Assembly: GCF_900103815.1 (NCBI RefSeq)
Contig: NZ_FNHZ01000007.1
Location: forward strand, 99,565-163,564
Reading direction: 5' to 3'
Source of the DNA: Lachnospira pectinoschiza
GTDB lineage: Bacteria > Bacillota > Clostridia > Lachnospirales > Lachnospiraceae
DNA length: 64,000 nucleotides
Shown: piece by piece, positions 44,275 through 52,078 of the stretch
How the letters are laid out: each line of letters begins with the position of its first letter
Position numbering within the stretch: the first letter of the stretch is position 1
Notes under the pieces: model-generated
What the model was told of the DNA's origin: nothing
What the model saw: only the letters and a program-made list of their open reading frames with translations
Database searches by the model: none
Translations under genes and position numbers: made by a program

Positions 44275-44592
44275 ATGAGTAGATATAGAGTGGTGCCTGC
44301 AATAGTTACTTTACTTGCAGGTTTTATTACAAGCGTACTACTTATTTTAAACAAATACAGTTTAGAAAGTTTTGTCTGGATAGTGCTTCTTGTAATGGTT
44401 TGCTTCTTTGTTGCTAGCTGGCTTGTAGTTTATGCTCTTAATCGCCTAGCGGATAAGATGGAAGAAGAACAAAAAGAGGAAGAAAACATTGATCAAGACG
44501 AGGATATACCTGATATTGATCTAGATAATATAGATAGTATTGAAGGGGTAGACGGCAAAGATTTTGATTATAGTGATTTTGGGGATGAATAA
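44275..44592 (+). CDS. small two-helix membrane protein with acidic tail, between cheD and fliA
   Basis: 105 residues. Two hydrophobic helices (about 6-25 and 33-56), then a very acidic cytosolic-type tail rich in Asp/Glu (about 62-105). No cysteine, nucleotide or known motif; I do not recognise the family. AGAGGTGA lies 6 nt before the ATG and it stands 20 bp from cheD and 31 bp from fliA, so it is part of the operon. B. subtilis has no gene at this point. The function is unknown. Confidence 0.8.
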   Translation: MSRYRVVPAIVTLLAGFITSVLLILNKYSLESFVWIVLLVMVCFFVASWLVVYALNRLADKMEEEQKEEENIDQDEDIPDIDLDNIDSIEGVDGKDFDYSDFGDE

Positions 44593-44623
44593 AGTAACTT
44601 ATTAAAATGGGGGACATGTAAAC

Positions 44624-45382
44624 ATGGATGAAGCAGGCAGAAATAAACTTTGGCAAAGTTATATGACTAACAGGTCTAGTGAAACAAGAGACCAACTTAT
44701 AATGGAATATGCTCAGTTGGTCAAACTTGTGGCCGGCAGAATGAACATGTACTTAGGTTACAACGTTGAATATGATGACTTAGTAGGTTATGGAATTTTT
44801 GGCCTAATTGATGCTATTGATAAGTTTGATTATGGTAAAAATGTAAAGTTTGAAACCTATGCAAGTTTAAGAATCAGGGGTGCAATTCTAGATCAAATTA
44901 GAAAAATGGATTGGATTCCTAGATCTTTGCGTCAAAAGCAAAAAAAGATAGATGCTGCTATGGCAAAGGTTGAGGCAGAAACTGGCCATGTGGCAACGGA
45001 TGAGGACATTGCTAAGGAATTAGGTATTTCAGAGGATGAATTACTAGAGTGGCAGGGTCAAACTAAGGCTACTAATCTCATTTCCTTAGATGAATATACA
45101 GAAGCTGGCAGCGAAGTAAAAATGGATAGCATCGGCAATTCCCACTTTGAACAGCCAGAAGAAGCTATTGAAAAAGAAGAATTAAAGCAGCTTATGGCAA
45201 AGGCAATTGAGAGTCTAACTGAAAAAGAAAGACTTGTAATTACTCTTTACTATTATGAAGAAATGACACTAAAGGAAATCAGTTTAACTCTTGAAGTATC
45301 TGAATCAAGAGTTTCACAGTTACATACCAAGGCCTTAATTAAGATGAAGGCATTACTTGGAGATTATGTATTCCCAATGTAG
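44624..45382 (+). CDS. fliA: flagellar sigma factor FliA / sigma-D (sigma-28)
   Basis: 252 residues. Region 2 (NVEYDDLVGYGIFGLIDAI through FETYASLRIRGAILD), region 3 (IPRSLRQKQKKIDAAM) and region 4 helix-turn-helix (MTLKEISLTLEVSESRVSQL). Directs RNA polymerase to late flagellar, motility and autolysin promoters of the TAAA-N15-GCCGATAT kind; FlgM, its anti-sigma factor, is not in the window. A candidate site is seen before fliK. B. subtilis sigD lies at the same place. Confidence 0.98.
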   Translation: MDEAGRNKLWQSYMTNRSSETRDQLIMEYAQLVKLVAGRMNMYLGYNVEYDDLVGYGIFGLIDAIDKFDYGKNVKFETYASLRIRGAILDQIRKMDWIPRSLRQKQKKIDAAMAKVEAETGHVATDEDIAKELGISEDELLEWQGQTKATNLISLDEYTEAGSEVKMDSIGNSHFEQPEEAIEKEELKQLMAKAIESLTEKERLVITLYYYEEMTLKEISLTLEVSESRVSQLHTKALIKMKALLGDYVFPM

Positions 45383-45399
45383 GCAAAAAGGAGCGGCTT

Positions 45400-47010
45400 A
45401 TGATAGAAAAATGTAGAGTGGGCTATTTTCAATTTGAAAACAAGAGCGACGGCTTATATGTAAATGTATACCCTCCTAAAGAGGAAACATTTTCACCCGC
45501 CAAAATTGACGATGCCATGTTTTATATTGATAAGAAGAAAATAAGCTGCGACATTGTAAAATTAGATGAAGCTATTAAAACAGGAGCATCAAAAGAGGTG
45601 TGCCAAAAGATTAGCGAGGAGTGCCCAAATCCAGTAGGAGAATTTGCAGATTACTACATTAATCCTGATGGAATGAGCGTGGAAGCTATCTTTTATCCAC
45701 CTTTCGTTGGGGCTTCTTTTTTAGATTTAGAGGAAATTAAAAAGGATATTACATTTAAGGGCGTTAGGTCAGGCACGGATGAGGCAGCCATTAATGACTT
45801 TTTAGAAAATAAAGAGTACGGTAAGGTCTATGTGCTAGCTAAGGGTAAGGAGCCAAGGCAAGGAACTGACGGCTACATAGAATATAAATTTAATACAGAT
45901 TTAAAGCCAAGGCCTAAGATTAATGAAGATGGAACGGTAGATTTTCATTCCCTTGAAAATCTTAATCATATAGAAAAAGGTGACGTGGTGGCTATTCTTC
46001 ACCCAGAAGATAGAGGCGAGGAGGGTATTGATTGCCTTAATAGAAAGGTTAATCCAAGACCTGTAAAGCACGTGGTCTTTAGATATGGAAGAAATCTTGT
46101 AATTTCCGAGGATGGACTAAATCTTATCTCAAAGGTAAGCGGTCATGTAATGCTTGAAGGGGACAAAATTTTTGTATCAGACGTCCTTGAACTTGTGGAT
46201 GTAGGCCCTCAAACCGGAGATATTGATTATGATGGAAATGTATTAATTAAAGGAAATGTACAAGCGGGTTTTAAGATTAAAGCTAGCGGGGATATAAGCG
46301 TTAGCGGACTTGTTGAAGGAGCTGAGGTTATTGCTGGTGGCACAATTACTCTTAATCGTGGTGTGCAGGGAAAGACAAAGGCAGTAATTAAGGCAGGCAA
46401 AAACATTGTAGCCAAGTTTTTAGAGTCTTGTGAGAGCGTATATGCCGGAGGAGATATTGAGGCGGATTCCATTTTGCATAGCAAGGTTATTGCTAAGGGA
46501 AAGGTAACTGCTAATGGTAAAAATGGACTTATAATCGGAGGGGATGTTAGAGCCACTCTTTGCATCGAAGCCAAAAATATTGGTAATGAAATGGGTACAA
46601 ATACCACAGTTGCCGTAGGCGTTGACCCTACTATGAAGAGGCGACTAGAGGAGCTTAAAAAGATTTTAAATGATCTAGGAAAAAATAAGATTCAGCTAAA
46701 TCAGTTACTTGAAGCTCTAAGAAAAAAGCAACAGGCGGAAGGAAGTCTAGCTCCTGAAAAGCAGGAGATGATGACAAAGACCATGCGAAATGTAATTATG
46801 CTTGAACAAGAAATTGCTAAAAATAAAAAGGAATTTGAGGAATTAAGGCAGTCTATTGGGGAAGAACAAAATGCCATAATTAGGGTAGCAGACGCGGCAT
46901 ATCCAGGAACCAAAATCGTCTTTGGAGATGTGTCCATGTTTGTAAAAAAGAAATATGATTTCTGCTCTTTTGTCAGGGATGGCGCAGAGGTTAGATTATC
47001 AGCATATTAG
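45400..47010 (+). CDS. FapA-family (DUF342) protein with beta-helix core
   Basis: 536 residues. N-terminal FapA-type domain (about 90-260; HPEDRGEEGIDCLNRKV), followed by a repeated beta-helix section (about 265-400) with turns such as GNVLIKGNVQAG, SGDISVSGLVEGA and RGVQGKTKAVIKAG, and a C-terminal coiled coil (about 405-490). Family members occur near flagellar and polar genes in Firmicutes and Vibrio, where FapA affects flagellar assembly through the polar cell machinery; the role here is unproven. 17 bp after fliA. Confidence 0.88.
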   Translation: MIEKCRVGYFQFENKSDGLYVNVYPPKEETFSPAKIDDAMFYIDKKKISCDIVKLDEAIKTGASKEVCQKISEECPNPVGEFADYYINPDGMSVEAIFYPPFVGASFLDLEEIKKDITFKGVRSGTDEAAINDFLENKEYGKVYVLAKGKEPRQGTDGYIEYKFNTDLKPRPKINEDGTVDFHSLENLNHIEKGDVVAILHPEDRGEEGIDCLNRKVNPRPVKHVVFRYGRNLVISEDGLNLISKVSGHVMLEGDKIFVSDVLELVDVGPQTGDIDYDGNVLIKGNVQAGFKIKASGDISVSGLVEGAEVIAGGTITLNRGVQGKTKAVIKAGKNIVAKFLESCESVYAGGDIEADSILHSKVIAKGKVTANGKNGLIIGGDVRATLCIEAKNIGNEMGTNTTVAVGVDPTMKRRLEELKKILNDLGKNKIQLNQLLEALRKKQQAEGSLAPEKQEMMTKTMRNVIMLEQEIAKNKKEFEELRQSIGEEQNAIIRVADAAYPGTKIVFGDVSMFVKKKYDFCSFVRDGAEVRLSAY

Positions 47011-47012
47011 TT

Positions 47013-47056
47013 AATGGCTCTTGGGGATAAAATCTTCAAGAGCTATTGTTTGTTTT
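47013..47056 (+). terminator. probable terminator after fapA
   Basis: AATGGCTCTTG (47013-47023) pairs with CAAGAGCTATT (47037-47047), one G-U; an interrupted T-tract TTGTTTGTTTT follows. A weak candidate promoter for the next gene overlaps it: TTGTTT (47046-47051), 17 nt, TATATT (47069-47074). Confidence 0.6.
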
Positions 47057-47102
47057 AAGAAATTATAGTATATTTAGACGTGTGCTATGATTGGAGGTTG
47101 TT

Positions 47103-47417
47103 ATGGTAATTAAACCAGTAGAATTTGGAATGATACAACAGCAAAACCTAGTATCAAGTGAGCAGGCAGCAGAGAATAACAGACCTGTGGCCAATCAATC
47201 TAATATTCAGACAACTATACAGCATAATGTGGAAGCTAAGGCAGAAACTGTAACTAACAAAGACGATACAGAATTAAATAGTGGAAGCTTTGATGCTAAG
47301 GAAAAAAGTAATAATGAATACGATAAGGACCGCGCTAAGGGTAAGAATAATAAGAAAAGCGATGGCCGCGTATTTATTAAAGGACAGGGAAGCACGGATT
47401 TTGATATTAAAATCTAA
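47103..47417 (+). CDS. small conserved-type soluble protein after fapA, unknown function
   Basis: 104 residues, hydrophilic. Starts MVIKPVEFGMIQQQNLVSS; the middle is Asn/Gln/Glu-rich and probably disordered; a Lys-rich stretch (about 80-92) leads to VFIKGQGSTDFDIKI. No enzyme motif, membrane helix or signal. ATG 47103 has GGAGG 5 nt upstream. I recall similar short proteins at this place in other Lachnospiraceae, but cannot confirm. Position within the motility block suggests a flagellum- or FapA-linked role. Confidence 0.75.
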   Translation: MVIKPVEFGMIQQQNLVSSEQAAENNRPVANQSNIQTTIQHNVEAKAETVTNKDDTELNSGSFDAKEKSNNEYDKDRAKGKNNKKSDGRVFIKGQGSTDFDIKI

Positions 47418-47437
47418 TAAATTAATGGGAGGGTTAT

Positions 47438-48712
47438 ATGACAACCGTTAGTGTAACTTTAATTATTATTGGAATTATCTGTGTCGTATTAAGTATTGTA
47501 TTTAATTTCGACAAGGATAACAAGGAAAGCCAGGGACTATCCTCTGAGCTTACAAAGGAACAGCAGGATAAGTTAAGAAAGCAGATCAACGAAATTATTG
47601 ATTCAGAAATCCTTAATGTAACAGAGAAGACTGAAAGTTCTCTTGATAAGATTTCTAATACTAAGATTTTAGAGATGAATGAGTATGCTGAAAATGTACT
47701 TGGTGAAATCAACAGAAATCACAACGAAACAGTATTTTTATATGACATGCTCAATGAAAAGGCTAAGGAAATCAAGTCAACTGTAAAAGATGTTAATATA
47801 ACAAAGAGACAGGTTGAAAAGATTCATGCTGAGGTTACAGAAAATGTCAACAAGGATGAAGAGGCAATTTCTGAAATCGAGGCTAGCGATAGCGCAGATG
47901 TTAAGGACTTAGCTCGTCAAAGATTAGAAGAGCTTGTAAAGAAGTCAGATTCTAATAGAGATAAGACTTTAACTATGAGAAAGACTCAGGCTGAAGAGCT
48001 TGAAAGAAAGAAGGTAGCCTCAGAAGTAGATAAGGAAGTCTTTAAGGTAGTTGATTTTGCTAAGGAAAAAGAGAATATTATCCTTTCTGAAGAGAATCAA
48101 AAAAAGGACTTTATTAAAGCTGAGGATGCCAATCCATTTTCAGATGTAATCACTGACATTGAAGAGATAAAGGAATCTGCTAAGAAAGCAACTAGTAAAG
48201 AAGCTAAGGAAGATGCAGAATTAGATGCTGAAGCAGATGTATTAGAAGGTTTTGAATTTGAAGAGCCAGTTGGTTTTGAAGAAGTTAAGGCAGAGGCTAC
48301 TAGTGAAGCTGCAGCCACAGAAACAGCTACAGAAACAAAGGCAACTTCTGCAGAGACAAGTTCTGCTAAAACAAAGACTTCTAAGCTTTCAGAAGCAGCA
48401 GACACTACAGAAGTTCCTGAGGTGGCAGCAGACGAAGTTAAGAAGGTTTCAAAGTCAAGAAAGAAGTCTGAAACAACTGTAAAGAAGAGCACTACAAGAA
48501 AGACAAGCACTAAAAAGACTTCTGATCAAAGAAAGCTAGACCTTTTAAAGCAGAATATTAGCGATGTTGAATTTGACAGCGACGCTTCTAATAATGATAG
48601 AATCTTAAAGCTTTCAAGCTTAGGTTTCTCTAATAAGGATATTGCTAAATACTTAAATCTTGGTATTGGCGAGGTTAAATTAGTAGTAGATCTTTATAAA
48701 GAAACTAAGTAA
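47438..48712 (+). CDS. membrane-anchored coiled-coil protein, DUF6115-like, at the SwrB position
   Basis: 424 residues. N-terminal membrane helix (about 4-22), charged helical coiled-coil segment (about 30-190), Ala/Thr/Lys/Ser-rich spacer (about 270-360), and a C-terminal helix-turn-helix-like piece LGFSNKDIAKYLNLGIGEVK that I recall from DUF6115 proteins. In B. subtilis the gene between sigD and rpsB is swrB, a single-pass protein that activates the flagellar export apparatus by aiding FliP. Equivalent location, topology and C-terminal motif make this a SwrB analogue candidate; the spacer makes it over twice as long. RBS GGGAGGG. Confidence 0.7.
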   Translation: MTTVSVTLIIIGIICVVLSIVFNFDKDNKESQGLSSELTKEQQDKLRKQINEIIDSEILNVTEKTESSLDKISNTKILEMNEYAENVLGEINRNHNETVFLYDMLNEKAKEIKSTVKDVNITKRQVEKIHAEVTENVNKDEEAISEIEASDSADVKDLARQRLEELVKKSDSNRDKTLTMRKTQAEELERKKVASEVDKEVFKVVDFAKEKENIILSEENQKKDFIKAEDANPFSDVITDIEEIKESAKKATSKEAKEDAELDAEADVLEGFEFEEPVGFEEVKAEATSEAAATETATETKATSAETSSAKTKTSKLSEAADTTEVPEVAADEVKKVSKSRKKSETTVKKSTTRKTSTKKTSDQRKLDLLKQNISDVEFDSDASNNDRILKLSSLGFSNKDIAKYLNLGIGEVKLVVDLYKETK

Positions 48713-48723
48713 GGAGGGGTAAC

Positions 48724-49239
48724 ATGAGATTCAAGCAGTATTTAGGCGGTTTTGGCGCAGGAGTTATTGTTAGCGCAAGCGTTTTAACTATAGCTAATGC
48801 AGTCACAACTAACACAACAGCAAACGAAGACACAACATCAGCATATATTTCATATACAGTTCAGGAAGAGAACGGTGACACAATCTCTTCAGAAACTAAG
48901 AGCTCTAATGAAAATGTAGAAGAGACAACTCTAGCTACAGAAAGTCAGACAGAAGCCACAACTGAAGCTACAACAGAGGCTACTACAGAGGCTACAACAG
49001 AGGCTACTACAGAAGCTACTACAGCTGCTTCAACAACAGCTACAATTGAAATTCCATCAGGTACTTCAACAAAGGAAGTATTTAATATTATTTATAATGC
49101 TGGTGTAATTTCTGATGTTTCAGCTTTTAGTAAGTATATGTATGATACTGGCTATGATACAAAGATTAGAATAGGAACTTACACTTTAACAAAGGGTGAT
49201 TCTTATGAGAATATCGCAAAGATTATTACACATCAGTAG
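48724..49239 (+). CDS. small exported MltG/YceG-like protein with LysM-like domain, no catalytic part
   Basis: 171 residues. Signal or anchor helix (about 8-27), then a Thr/Glu/Ala tract with Thr-Glu-Ala-Thr repeats (about 73-102), then a C-terminal domain IEIPSGTSTKEVFNIIY to IGTYTLTKGDSYENIAKII. That C-terminal part matches the N-terminal LysM-like segment of the endolytic transglycosylase MltG, but the catalytic YceG domain is missing. Likely cell-wall-associated through the LysM-like fold. It follows the SwrB-position gene by 11 bp (GGAGGGG before the ATG) and precedes the rpsB promoter. Confidence 0.75.
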   Translation: MRFKQYLGGFGAGVIVSASVLTIANAVTTNTTANEDTTSAYISYTVQEENGDTISSETKSSNENVEETTLATESQTEATTEATTEATTEATTEATTEATTAASTTATIEIPSGTSTKEVFNIIYNAGVISDVSAFSKYMYDTGYDTKIRIGTYTLTKGDSYENIAKIITHQ

Positions 49240-49241
49240 AA

Positions 49242-49300
49242 TTCAAACTATAATAGGCTTGCATATTTTGTAAATAGCTGATATACTATCATAGTTTGAG
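49242..49300 (+). promoter_or_regulatory. rpsB promoter inside an inverted repeat
   Basis: The -35 TTGCAT (49259-49264) and -10 TATACT (49282-49287) have 17 nt spacing. TTCAAACTATAATAG (49242-49256) and CTATCATAGTTTGAG (49286-49300) form an inverted repeat at 13 of 15 positions, with the arms just outside the -35 and over the -10. It could be an operator, or a weak terminator for the upstream gene. Confidence 0.65.
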
Positions 49301-49318
49301 ACTAAACATGTAGGTGGA

Positions 49319-49361
49319 TTTTAGATTTGGTGCCGATAGTAACGCATCGGTGGTTCTAAAA
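49319..49361 (+). promoter_or_regulatory. rpsB leader: structured leader of rpsB (candidate S2 autoregulatory site)
   Basis: TTTTAGA (49319-49325) pairs with TCTAAAA (49355-49361), and inside CCGAT (49333-49337) pairs with ATCGG (49346-49350), loop AGTAACGC. Many ribosomal protein operons have such leaders bound by the encoded protein; this one lies in the mRNA 44 nt before the rpsB start. Confidence 0.5.
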
Positions 49362-49404
49362 GAAGAAGCCTATAGAAGATTATTTAACCAATGGAGGTAT
49401 AACA

Positions 49405-50139
49405 ATGAGCGTTATTTCAATGAAGCAGTTACTTGAAGCTGGTGTACATTTTGGTCACCAGACTAGAAGATGGAACCCTAAGATGGCTGAGTACATCTAC
49501 ACAGAAAGAAATGGTATCCATATTATCGATTTACAGAAGTCTGTAGGTAAGGTTGACGAAGCTTACAAGGCAATTTCTGATATCGTAGCAGAAGGCGGTA
49601 CAGTTCTTTTCGTAGGTACAAAGAAGCAGGCTCAGGATGCTATCGCAACAGAAGCTGAAAGATGTGGTATGTACTACGTTAACGAAAGATGGTTAGGTGG
49701 TATGTTAACTAACTTCAGAACAATTCAGTCAAGAATTGCTAAGCTTAAGGAAATCGAAGCTATGCAGGAAGATGGAACATTTGATGTTCTTCCTAAGAAG
49801 GAAGTTATCAACTTAAAGAAGGAACTTGAAAAGCTCCAGAAGAACCTTGGTGGTATCAAGGATATGACTAAGATTCCAGATGCTATCTTCATCGTAGATC
49901 CTAAGAAGGAAAGAATTTGTGTTCAGGAAGCTCAGGCTTTAGGAATTAAGTTAATCGGTATCGCAGATACAAACTGTGATCCAGATGAATTAGATTATGT
50001 TATTCCTGGTAACGATGACGCTATCAGAGCTGTTAAGTTAATCGTTGCTAAGATGGCAGATGCTGTTATCGAAGCTAATCAGGGTGCAGAAGCTGATTCT
50101 TATGTTGAAGAAACAGAAGAAGTAGCAGACGCTGAATAA
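49405..50139 (+). CDS. rpsB: 30S ribosomal protein S2
   Basis: 244 residues. Family signatures [20 protein letters not shown] and the motif [19 protein letters not shown]. The C-terminus has a short acidic tail. Codon use is strongly biased (AAG, GGT, AAC, ATC), marking high expression. TGGAGG precedes the ATG. It starts the conserved rpsB-tsf-pyrH-frr block. Confidence 0.99.
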   Translation: MSVISMKQLLEAGVHFGHQTRRWNPKMAEYIYTERNGIHIIDLQKSVGKVDEAYKAISDIVAEGGTVLFVGTKKQAQDAIATEAERCGMYYVNERWLGGMLTNFRTIQSRIAKLKEIEAMQEDGTFDVLPKKEVINLKKELEKLQKNLGGIKDMTKIPDAIFIVDPKKERICVQEAQALGIKLIGIADTNCDPDELDYVIPGNDDAIRAVKLIVAKMADAVIEANQGAEADSYVEETEEVADAE

Positions 50140-50166
50140 TTTAACTAATATAACCAATATAATTAA

Positions 50167-50195
50167 GTTGTGTCTGTCATTTAGGCAGACACAAC
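50167..50195 (+). terminator. hairpin between rpsB and tsf (partial terminator or attenuator)
   Basis: 10-bp perfect stem GTTGTGTCTG (50167-50176) with CAGACACAAC (50186-50195). Only GTTTA follows, so termination is likely partial, lowering tsf relative to rpsB. A T-rich stretch further on (about 50212-50220) belongs to the tsf leader. Confidence 0.7.
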
Positions 50196-50233
50196 GTTTA
50201 TAAAGAGAATAATTTTTTTATGGAGGTTTTGAC

Positions 50234-51160
50234 ATGGCAGCAGTAACAGCAGCAATGGTTAAGGAATTAAGAGAATCAACAGGTGCCGGCATGATGGATT
50301 GTAAGAAGGCACTTTCAAACACAGATGGTGATATGGATAAGGCTGTAGAATGGTTAAGAGAGAATGGTCTTGCTAAGGCAGCTAAGAAGGCTGGTAGAAT
50401 CGCAGCTGAAGGTATTGTTAAGACTGTTATCGAAGGTAAGAAGGCAGCAATCGTAGAAGTTAACTCAGAAACAGACTTCGTTGCTAAGAACGCTGATTTC
50501 CAGGCATACGTAGCAGAAGTTGCTAATCAGGCTCTTACAACAACAGCTACAGATATCGATGCATTCTTAGCTGAAAAGTGCGCTACAGATGCTTCTAAGA
50601 CAGTAGCTGAAGAACTTGCTAGCAAGGTAGCTATTATCGGTGAGAACCTTAAGATCAGAAGATTTGCTCAGGTTGAAGCAACTAACGGTTTCGTAGCTGA
50701 TTACATCCACATGGGTGGTAAGATTGGTGTTTTAGTTGACGTTGAAACAGATGTTGATAACGAAGCTATTAGAGAGATGGCTAAGAACGTAGCTATGCAG
50801 GCAGCAGCTCTTAAGCCACTTTACACAACAAGAGCAGAAGTTGATCAGGAATATCTTGCTAAGGAAACAGAAATCATTACAGCAGCAGCTAAGAATGAGA
50901 AGCCAGATGCTAACGATAAGATTATCGAAGGTATGGTTAAGGGTAGAATTAACAAGGAACTTAAGGAAATCTGTTTAGTAGATCAGGTTTATGTTAAGGC
51001 TGAAGATGGTAAGCAGTCAGTTGCTCAGTACGTTGCAGAAGTAGCTAAGGCTAACAATGCTAACATCTCAATCAAGAGCTTTGTTCGTTTCGAAACAGGC
51101 GAAGGTATCGAGAAGAAGCAGGAAGATTTCGCAGCAGAAGTTGCAGCTCAGTTAGCTTAA
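50234..51160 (+). CDS. tsf: elongation factor Ts
   Basis: 308 residues. The N-terminal UBA-like domain has ELRESTGAGMMDCKKALS, followed by NSETDFVAKN and two core subdomains. Nucleotide exchange factor for EF-Tu. Same highly biased codon usage as rpsB. TGGAGG precedes the ATG. Confidence 0.99.
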   Translation: MAAVTAAMVKELRESTGAGMMDCKKALSNTDGDMDKAVEWLRENGLAKAAKKAGRIAAEGIVKTVIEGKKAAIVEVNSETDFVAKNADFQAYVAEVANQALTTTATDIDAFLAEKCATDASKTVAEELASKVAIIGENLKIRRFAQVEATNGFVADYIHMGGKIGVLVDVETDVDNEAIREMAKNVAMQAAALKPLYTTRAEVDQEYLAKETEIITAAAKNEKPDANDKIIEGMVKGRINKELKEICLVDQVYVKAEDGKQSVAQYVAEVAKANNANISIKSFVRFETGEGIEKKQEDFAAEVAAQLA

Positions 51161-51209
51161 TTCTATATTTAATAAATAATAATTTATTAGAAAAAGTTAG
51201 AATTTATGG

Positions 51210-51249
51210 GCGTCAGTCACTTGTGTGGCTGACGCTTTTATGCTATACT
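51210..51249 (+). terminator. tsf terminator overlapping the bactofilin promoter
   Basis: GCGTCAGTCAC (51210-51220) pairs with GTGGCTGACGC (51225-51235), one G-U; loop TTGT, then TTTTAT. In the same DNA, TTGTGT (51221-51226) is a possible -35 and TGCTATACT (TATACT 51244-51249) an extended -10 with 17 nt spacing. Confidence 0.8.
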
Positions 51250-51329
51250 AACTTAAAAATGTTTATATGAGTAGATGTAGACATTTTGCTTGTTTAAGCT
51301 AGATGTAATTTATGGGAGGAAATGTATCG

Positions 51330-52055
51330 ATGGGTTTTTTTAAGGATTTCAAAGATGACATATCAGAAGATCTTAACGATTTGACAGACGAGAATTACGA
51401 GAAAGAGAATGAGGAAGTAGAAGAGATGGTAAACACATTGGATGATCCAGAATTAGCTCAGATGGCTGCTGAATTAAAGAAGGAGGCAGAAGACACTATT
51501 TCAGACAAGCTTAATACAAAGCTTGAAGAAAAAGAGTCTAAGAGTGTAAAAGAAACTAAGCAGGAAACTGCTAGTAAGGAAGAAGAAGTTAGCGATGATG
51601 GAGAAGAGATCGCTGATGAAACAGCTGTTATTACAGCAGGTTTAAAAGTAACAGGCGATTTAGAGTCAGTAGGCTCAATCGATATTTTTGGTTCCGTAAC
51701 AGGAAATGTAGCTTGCAGAGGAAAGTTAACAGTAAGTGGCGTTCTTGCTGGTAATTCTCAAGCTAATGAAATCTTTGCTAATAGCGCTAAGATTAATGGC
51801 GATATTAATGCAAAGGGTTCAGTAAAGGTTGGACAGGGCACAGTTATTGTTGGTAACATTACTGCAACATCAGCTGTAATTGCTGGCGCTGTTAAGGGCG
51901 ATATTGATGTGCAGGGTCCAGTTATTGTTGATTCAACAGCAATCGTTGTTGGTGATATCAAGTCTAAGTCAGTACAGATTAACAATGGTGCAACTATCGA
52001 TGGTAGATGCTCACAGTGCTACTCTGATATTGATACTAACGCAATTTTTGGATAA
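51330..52055 (+). CDS. bactofilin-type polymer-forming cytoskeletal protein
   Basis: 241 residues. An acidic, charged N-terminal extension (about 1-100) is followed by a bactofilin beta-helix (about 103-230): TAGLKVTGDLESVGSIDIFG, then repeats such as GSVTGNVACRGKLTVSG and GDINAKGSVKVG. Bactofilins self-assemble into nucleotide-free filaments that position wall enzymes or polar machinery. ATG 51330 is 9 nt after GGGAGGA and is preferred to ATG 51312. It interrupts the otherwise conserved tsf-pyrH pair, with its own promoter candidate in the tsf terminator. Confidence 0.85.
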   Translation: MGFFKDFKDDISEDLNDLTDENYEKENEEVEEMVNTLDDPELAQMAAELKKEAEDTISDKLNTKLEEKESKSVKETKQETASKEEEVSDDGEEIADETAVITAGLKVTGDLESVGSIDIFGSVTGNVACRGKLTVSGVLAGNSQANEIFANSAKINGDINAKGSVKVGQGTVIVGNITATSAVIAGAVKGDIDVQGPVIVDSTAIVVGDIKSKSVQINNGATIDGRCSQCYSDIDTNAIFG

Positions 52056-52078
52056 AAAGCAATTAATGGAGGCTTATT

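Noticed and set aside
46227..46607. Long minus-strand open frame in fapA, and similar ones in fliH, fliI, fliK and cheA
   Set aside because: No RBS, composition mirrors the + strand gene, and no recognisable protein features.
49330..49340. GCCGATAG in the rpsB leader as a sigma-D -10
   Set aside because: No TAAA 14-16 nt upstream; the bases are explained by the leader hairpin.
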